A stretch of 6,105 nucleotides of DNA from Chloroflexota bacterium (GTDB lineage Bacteria; Chloroflexota; Dehalococcoidia; UBA3495), in the NCBI GenBank assembly GCA_002707185.1, contig PAMF01000056.1:13794-19898 (forward strand), given 5' to 3'. The position numbers were made by a program, and so were the translations under genes. This document shows, one piece after another, positions 1 through 4,132 of this stretch (position 1 is its first letter; each line of letters starts with the position of its first letter). The notes under the pieces were generated by a model. It saw nothing but the letters and a program-made list of their open reading frames with translations. It was not told the origin of the DNA and searched no databases.

Positions 1-96
1 GGGCACGCGCCTATGAGATATCCCGATTACTTGGGGACTCAGTTCGGATTCTCTAGCCTGTCTGATTATTTGATCTCTAGGTTGGCTCAAAGCTAA
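1..96 (+). CDS. Possible C-terminal end of an unidentified protein (partial)
   Basis: An open plus-strand frame enters from the left edge and ends at TAA (94-96), giving 31 residues that finish FSSLSDYLISRLAQS. It is compact, has no rare-looking composition, and is followed 16 bp later by an inverted repeat, as the tail of a convergent gene might be. The ending has a loose resemblance to the C-terminal tail of isopenicillin N synthase-like 2-oxoglutarate/Fe(II) oxygenases (aromatic-rich segment, then a helix of the type EYLxxRL). This is too short to identify a family. Another plus frame (3-56) and one minus frame are also open over part of this stretch, so even the coding status is uncertain. 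Confidence 0.35.
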   Translation, partial: GHAPMRYPDYLGTQFGFSSLSDYLISRLAQS

Positions 97-112
97 ATTC
101 CAGCGTTTCCTA

Positions 113-131
113 GATCGTAAGAGTTACGATC
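113..131. terminator. Perfect inverted repeat, candidate bidirectional terminator
   Basis: GATCGTAA (113-120), a GAG loop (121-123) and TTACGATC (124-131) form a perfect 8-bp stem with a 3-nt loop. It could extend by three pairs (110-112 with 133-135) past one bulged G. It lies 22 bp beyond the aldo/keto reductase stop codon and 16 bp beyond the stop of the possible convergent gene, which suits a shared terminator. Neither strand has a clear T-run after the stem, so it is not a textbook intrinsic terminator. A protein-binding palindrome is the alternative. Confidence 0.4.
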
Positions 132-153
132 GTAGTGGATATATCTTAAAATA

Positions 154-1179
154 TCAAAATCTATTTCGGTATTCATCGCCACAATCGCCGATTCGTTCGT
201 ATAGATTTTCGGATTGGTTTAAAACAAACTCTATACGGTCTCTATCCGAGGTATTCAAGTTTACGTCAAAAGTACGAGCGTTATCATTTATATGATCTGA
301 TTGACCGAGGCGTACTCCTAATATGGTTCCAGCTACTTGCGGTTGATCTAAAATGTATCTTACTGCAATGTTAGCTATGGTAGAGTCTTTTTCGATGGCG
401 ATCTGGTTCAGAACAGATAGAAGGTTCTGAAAGAGAGACCATCCCCCCCATGCATCGATCATCTGCTTGTATTTGTTTAAACTTGCGGTATTTAAAGCTG
501 AACGTGAAGGTTCTAGAGCGCCTAGAAATTTAGATGTTAGGAGGCCCCCACATAAGGTTCCGTACGTTAGCAGTTTAATTTTGTGGTCTTTGCAAAAGTT
601 GATCATATCTACTTGTGGTCTTCTGTCTATCAAGGAGAACTGAATTTGGTTGGAGGTAATAGGGATATTATTTGTTACCATTACCTCCAACCGCTTGGTG
701 TCGAAATTAGTTACTGACAAATGTCTGATTTTGCCGGATTGTCGAAGGTCATCGAGGTGATGTAGGGCTTCCAAATATCGATCGTCCTGATAATCCCACC
801 AGTGGAACTGGAGCATATCGAGATAGGAAACGCCCATTCGGCTAATCGATATATCGATATTAGCCTCTACCAGTTCTCTGGTCATAGGTCCGGGTCTAGG
901 AACCCACTTAGTGAATGCTTGGATGCTTTCCAGGCTCGAGGATCCACGAGTTTTTTGCAAATCATCTCGGAAAATCTTGATAAAATCTTCGGCCGGCCCA
1001 TAGTGGTCTGCCAAGTCCCACGTTGTGAATCCAGAATCGTGATGTTGAATCATGCTTTTGACTGCCGCATCAGGGTTGATGGGTCCATGGGCACCTGATA
1101 CTTGCCACATGCCGTTTAAAATACGACATATGCTTGTGTTTCCGGATATCAGCGTTTTCGCGGTACTTGGGAGACTCAT
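154..1179 (-). CDS. Aldo/keto reductase family protein
   Basis: Predicted 341-residue soluble NAD(P)H-dependent oxidoreductase with the aldo/keto reductase TIM-barrel fold, acting on carbonyl/alcohol substrates in the cytoplasm. All four catalytic residues of the family are visible: Asp55 and Tyr60 in TTWDLADHYG, Lys91 in FTKW, and His126 in LQFHWWDY. The motifs IRHLSVTNFD (151-160), SNQIQFSLIDRRP (176-188), YGTLCGGLL (206-214) and GTILGVRLGQSDHINDN (284-300) match the barrel strands and the C-terminal cofactor region. The FHWWDY and DRRP wording suggests an uncharacterised subgroup rather than the sugar or xylose reductases. Length is normal. The start is taken as ATG 1179 because AAGGGG lies 5 nt upstream; an in-frame TTG at 1182 is too close to that site. 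The gene lies downstream of the exporter on the same strand. A detoxifying role against aldehydes or ketones is inference; substrate unknown. Confidence 0.93.
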   Translation of the reverse strand: MSLPSTAKTLISGNTSICRILNGMWQVSGAHGPINPDAAVKSMIQHHDSGFTTWDLADHYGPAEDFIKIFRDDLQKTRGSSSLESIQAFTKWVPRPGPMTRELVEANIDISISRMGVSYLDMLQFHWWDYQDDRYLEALHHLDDLRQSGKIRHLSVTNFDTKRLEVMVTNNIPITSNQIQFSLIDRRPQVDMINFCKDHKIKLLTYGTLCGGLLTSKFLGALEPSRSALNTASLNKYKQMIDAWGGWSLFQNLLSVLNQIAIEKDSTIANIAVRYILDQPQVAGTILGVRLGQSDHINDNARTFDVNLNTSDRDRIEFVLNQSENLYERIGDCGDEYRNRF

Positions 1180-1184
1180 CAAAA

Positions 1185-1190
1185 CCCCTT
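1185..1190 (-). promoter_or_regulatory. Shine-Dalgarno site of the aldo/keto reductase gene
   Basis: On the minus strand AAGGGG precedes ATG 1179 by 5 nt (TTTTG). It decides the start in favour of that ATG over the TTG at 1182, which would leave only 2 nt of spacing. Confidence 0.6.
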
Positions 1191-1321
1191 GTAGGACAGG
1201 ATCAATTCATCTGATGTTTGGACAGGTAACGATTGAGATAAATGACACGTAACAGTTAAAACGTTCGATGCAGTGTCTTTAAATCTATCTTAATGCCATA
1301 AATCTGTTTTTTATAGACGCT

Positions 1322-2776
1322 CTATGTATCGAGCGTATTTAGCTTATTGAACTTAAACAAAGAAAGAATGAAGGCGAGGAAAATAAAAATAGATAAAAAG
1401 AGAAACGCATTACTTAGGCCACTGGTGAAAGCTGATCCTATCCCAGACGTATCTCCAGCTTGAACATGTTCTAAACTGGGGAGATAGCCTTGAGATCCCA
1501 TTGTAGCTGTCACTATCGCTGTCGCTATCGCTATGCTTGTGACGTTCCCGGAGTTCCGTACTAAATTTAGGAAGGCTGAGACCACGCCATATCTGGTTCG
1601 TGCGACAGTGCTCAGGACAGCACTCACGTTGGGCGAATAAAATATCCCCATGCCACTACTATGGCAGATCAGAGCTGGGAGTACCATTAAGATAGATGAA
1701 GAAGGCGTCAACCTGGTCATTATTAGAAGTCCAGTACCACAGAGGGCCAGGCCTGTTAACGTAAATATTCTCCATCCAAATTTATCTGATAACCTGCCGC
1801 TGAGTGGTCCAAGTACGGCCATGCATATGGCACCTGGGACCATGACTAATCCAGATTCTCGGGGAGTTAGATCTAAAACTCGTTGGAGGTAAAACGGGGT
1901 CAAAAATAATACGGCAGAATTGCCCAGAAATATTAGGAATCCAGCTGATACGGAGAAAGAAAAATTGGGATGTTTGAAGTTGCTAAGATCCAGCATTGGA
2001 CTATCCGATTTGTTTTCCCACCAAATAAAAAAGGTCAGGAGACTAATCAGGACTAGTATAGACATGAGAATAAAAGGGGAACCCCACCCTGTTCTGTGCC
2101 CATTCGTAATGGTTAGTAGAAATACCAGTAAACAGGAGGCAGAGATTATGGCTCCGACCCAGTCAAATTTATCAGGATTTGAAGGAACGTTACGATCTAC
2201 TTGATTAACTAAAATGGCCATTCCGAACAATATGGATAAGCTAACAGGGATGATATTCGCATAAAATACTGATCTCCATCCAAGGACATCTACTAAGAAC
2301 CCTCCTATGGCAGGCCCTGCTATAGCTCCAACTCCGACTATTGACATTATAGAACCGATAGCTTTCCCTCTCTCGGATTCAGGGAACGTTGCCATCACAA
2401 TAGCCATCCCTGTACCTTGTGTCATTGCGGCCCCAGCTCCCTGGATAAGCCGAGCGATTATCAGAGTGGCAAGACTATCTGAGGAACCTGATATCAGGGC
2501 TCCCCCGATGAATACGGCTGAACCTAAGATAAAGACTCGTTTTAATCCGATCAAGTCCGCTACTCTACCCATAGGTAGTAATAGGGCGCTTATGACCAAT
2601 ACATGTCCGATAACGACCCATTGGACTGTAGGCAAAACGGTTTGAAAATATTCCGCCATCATAGGGAGTGCGACGTTTACACTACCTTGATCCATTACGG
2701 AAGCAAAGGTTCCCACAGCTACTACAATGAAAGCCCACCATTTGTAAGAGGGACTTTGCTTAATTTGTTCTATCAT
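1322..2776 (-). CDS. MFS exporter, DHA2 (EmrB/QacA-type, 14 membrane segments)
   Basis: A 484-residue integral inner-membrane protein of the major facilitator superfamily, DHA2 drug:H+ antiporter family, expected to expel drugs or hydrophobic metabolites using the proton gradient. Visible motifs are the TM1 signature MDQGSVNVALP (28-38, with Asp29), motif A GRVADLIGLKR (70-80), motif B ARLIQGAGAA (108-117), the antiporter motif C GVGAIAGPAIGG (148-159), and a second motif A copy, SGRLSDKFGWR (326-336). About 14 hydrophobic helices can be counted, beginning near residue 14 and ending near 475, and the length is typical for DHA2. Cytoplasmic motif A loops fit an N-in topology. No clear Shine-Dalgarno precedes ATG 2776, but a short upstream frame ends in an ATGA overlap with it. 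There is no other ATG, GTG or TTG in this frame upstream before the stop near 2858. It is divergent from the flavin oxidoreductase gene and upstream of the aldo/keto reductase. Substrate cannot be predicted. Confidence 0.95.
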   Translation of the reverse strand: MIEQIKQSPSYKWWAFIVVAVGTFASVMDQGSVNVALPMMAEYFQTVLPTVQWVVIGHVLVISALLLPMGRVADLIGLKRVFILGSAVFIGGALISGSSDSLATLIIARLIQGAGAAMTQGTGMAIVMATFPESERGKAIGSIMSIVGVGAIAGPAIGGFLVDVLGWRSVFYANIIPVSLSILFGMAILVNQVDRNVPSNPDKFDWVGAIISASCLLVFLLTITNGHRTGWGSPFILMSILVLISLLTFFIWWENKSDSPMLDLSNFKHPNFSFSVSAGFLIFLGNSAVLFLTPFYLQRVLDLTPRESGLVMVPGAICMAVLGPLSGRLSDKFGWRIFTLTGLALCGTGLLIMTRLTPSSSILMVLPALICHSSGMGIFYSPNVSAVLSTVARTRYGVVSAFLNLVRNSGNVTSIAIATAIVTATMGSQGYLPSLEHVQAGDTSGIGSAFTSGLSNAFLFLSIFIFLAFILSLFKFNKLNTLDT

Positions 2777-2841
2777 TCGATGAGGATGTCTGCGGATTTG
2801 GGGTCCAAGCGATTGAAGATATCTAACTCCTCTGAATACAT
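2773..2841 (-). CDS. Possible 22-residue leader peptide overlapping the exporter start
   Basis: A minus-strand frame starts at ATG 2841 (MYSEELDIFNRLDPKS...) and stops at TGA 2775-2773, so its stop shares the ATGA tetranucleotide with the exporter's ATG 2776. In-frame extensions to TTG 2853 or ATG 2868 (31 residues) are possible. The exporter lacks an evident ribosome binding site, so coupled translation from this frame would explain how it is initiated. The peptide is acidic with no membrane segment. Its own Shine-Dalgarno is weak (GAG in TTGAGTTATCCA). It may instead be chance, or a remnant of a longer exporter N-terminus displaced by a frameshift. Confidence 0.35.
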   Translation of the reverse strand: MYSEELDIFNRLDPKSADILIE

Positions 2842-2907
2842 TGGATAACTCAAGATATCATTATTCATTAGTGTATACTTATGTTTCTGTATATAACTAT
2901 GATAAAC

Positions 2908-2923
2908 CGTAAGTTATATTACG
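2908..2923. promoter_or_regulatory. Palindrome CGTAA-N6-TTACG, candidate operator
   Basis: CGTAA (2908-2912), GTTATA, TTACG (2919-2923) is a perfect 5-bp inverted repeat; outer AA/TT pairs (2905-2906 with 2925-2926) extend it past one mismatch. It sits 5-29 bp downstream of the plus-strand -10 candidates and 33 bp before the oxidoreductase start, where a repressor dimer could block transcription. No regulator gene is in the window to pair with it. Confidence 0.35.
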
Positions 2924-2943
2924 ATTTGAGTAAATACGACCGT

Positions 2944-2948
2944 AGGAG
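2944..2948 (+). promoter_or_regulatory. Shine-Dalgarno site of the flavin oxidoreductase gene
   Basis: AGGAG lies 7 nt before ATG 2956. It rules against the in-frame ATG at 2881, whose 25 extra residues (FLYITMINRK...) do not match the family and which lies within the promoter region. Confidence 0.75.
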
Positions 2949-2955
2949 ATATTAT

Positions 2956-4104
2956 ATGCCGTTGCAGTTTGGTGTATTTGACCATATAGAGCCGGTGCCA
3001 AATACAACATTGGATAAAATCTATAAACAGCGCCTTGAGCAAATCAAGCGGTATGACGATGCCGGTTTTTATGGTTACCATCTGGCGGAACATCATACCC
3101 CTGCAGTTCATAGTCTTGCACCCTCCCAAAACGTTTTTTTAGCGGCCGCGGCACAGCACACTACTAAAATCCGTCTCGGTCCATGCATCTATGTATTGCC
3201 TTTACATCATCCTATCAGACTTATCGAAGAGATATGCATGCTAGATAATCTCAGTGATGGCCGAATGGATATAGGAGTAGGGCGTGGAGGTGTTCTTGAA
3301 GCTTATTTCTGGGGTCAAGCTTCAGATGTTGAAACCAATTTTGCTCGGTATCTGGAAACACTAGATATAGTTAAAGAAGGGCTTAGCCATGAAGAATTAA
3401 ACTATGATGGAGAATTTTACAAATTCGAGGAATTGCCAATGCGGCTCAGTCCGGTCCAAAAGCCTTATCCACCATTCTGGTATATGCGGAATGTTGAAAC
3501 TGCTGCTATAGATGGTATGCATACTATAATTGTGGGATCTTTGGATAGTTTTGAAGCTAATGTGAAAAGGTATCAAGAAGTTTGGGAAGAACATCACGGT
3601 GTAGGGGGACTAAACGCGCAAGGCGAAGAACCTAAAATCGGCTTAGTGAACCATATTGTGATGGCAGAGACGGACGAAGAGGCAGTGAGAATTGCTGAAC
3701 CTGCATGGGAGCATTATAAGTGGAATTTGGGGACTCCGAGGCGTTTAGAAGCAGAGAAACGGGGTCTAACCCAATTTCTGGTTCCGAACGATCAGATGAG
3801 ACCCAAAGCTGCTCCTGAAAGGGAGGCTAGAAGAGATCTGTTCTGGTCATTAGAGGAGAGGTCTGAAGGCCAACAACAGAGGCGTCTCACCCCTGGGCAA
3901 ATTGATACTCCGGGGAGTGGTAGAGGTGCTGGATTTGGTGTCGTGGCAGGGTCTCCGGCATCTATACGGGAATACATGGATGAATATTTGGAGACTGGAG
4001 CCAATTATTTCGTATGTGGCTTTCAATGGGGTAATCTCACTCAAGAACAAACTATGCAAACATTAGAATTGTTTATTGAGGAGATCATGCCACATTATTC
4101 GTAA
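2956..4104 (+). CDS. LLM-class (luciferase-like) flavin-dependent oxidoreductase
   Basis: A 382-residue soluble protein of the bacterial luciferase-like superfamily: a TIM barrel that uses reduced flavin, usually FMNH2 from a separate reductase or F420H2, to oxygenate or oxidise organic substrates. The N-terminal strand MPLQFGVFDH is followed by the hallmark GFYGYHLAEHHTP (37-49), then TTKIRLGPCIYVLPLHHP (69-86), LDNLSDGRMDIGVGRG (96-111) and a P-W-Y segment (YPPFWYMRN, 171-179). The C-terminal part shows FGVVAGSP (327-334), the tail of the barrel GANYFVCGFQWG (348-359) and a final helix ELFIEEIMPHY (371-381). The charged stretch 280-315 is likely a surface insertion. The length is usual for the monooxygenase-like branch. 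The Mo-hydroxylase gene begins 28 bp after the stop, on the same strand, so the two are probably co-transcribed and may act on one pathway. F420 versus FMN use and substrate are not decidable here. Confidence 0.93.
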   Translation: MPLQFGVFDHIEPVPNTTLDKIYKQRLEQIKRYDDAGFYGYHLAEHHTPAVHSLAPSQNVFLAAAAQHTTKIRLGPCIYVLPLHHPIRLIEEICMLDNLSDGRMDIGVGRGGVLEAYFWGQASDVETNFARYLETLDIVKEGLSHEELNYDGEFYKFEELPMRLSPVQKPYPPFWYMRNVETAAIDGMHTIIVGSLDSFEANVKRYQEVWEEHHGVGGLNAQGEEPKIGLVNHIVMAETDEEAVRIAEPAWEHYKWNLGTPRRLEAEKRGLTQFLVPNDQMRPKAAPEREARRDLFWSLEERSEGQQQRRLTPGQIDTPGSGRGAGFGVVAGSPASIREYMDEYLETGANYFVCGFQWGNLTQEQTMQTLELFIEEIMPHYS

Positions 4105-4120
4105 TTGATAGCTACTTAAC

Positions 4121-4125
4121 GGGAG
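4121..4125 (+). promoter_or_regulatory. Shine-Dalgarno site of the Mo-hydroxylase gene
   Basis: GGGAG lies 7 nt before GTG 4133. The nearer GTG at 4126 runs into TGA after two more codons, so 4133 is the start that fits. Confidence 0.6.
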
Positions 4126-4132
4126 TGTGCCA

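Larger units (their letters stand above)
2842..2955. promoter_or_regulatory. Divergent promoter/operator region between exporter and oxidoreductase genes
   Basis: This AT-rich stretch separates two divergent transcription units. The palindrome GTATAC (2873-2878) gives -10-like hexamers on both strands: TATACT (2874-2879) on plus and TATACA (2877-2872) on minus. Further plus-strand candidates are TATAAC (2892-2897) and TATGAT (2898-2903). No convincing -35 box is seen at 16-18 bp from any of them, so activator dependence or a non-sigma70 consensus is possible. The start points cannot be fixed from sequence. Confidence 0.5.

Noticed and set aside
31..42. Shared TTGGGGACTCAG-like string near 31-42 and 5762-5773, both reading YLGTQ-type in frame
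   Set aside because: An isolated match of about 11 bases with no flanking similarity; best explained by chance rather than a repeat element.
802..1098. Open plus-strand frame of 98 codons opposite the aldo/keto reductase
   Set aside because: It lies wholly antisense to a gene with complete catalytic motifs, has no family-like motifs, and no ribosome binding site was seen.
1313..1335. Hairpin candidates at the exporter 3' end (TAGA-CGC-TCTA, and CGCTC-N8-GAGCG at 1318-1335)
   Set aside because: Stems are only 4-5 bp and mutually exclusive, and on the minus strand the following run is A, not T, so an intrinsic terminator is not supported.
2307..2645. Open plus-strand frame of 112 codons opposite the exporter, rich in Pro, Ala and Ile
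   Set aside because: The composition is that expected from the antisense of hydrophobic membrane-helix codons; no independent support.
2881..2955. Longer N-terminus for the flavin oxidoreductase from ATG 2881
   Set aside because: The 25 extra residues overlap the promoter region and do not resemble the family; AGGAG at correct spacing marks ATG 2956.
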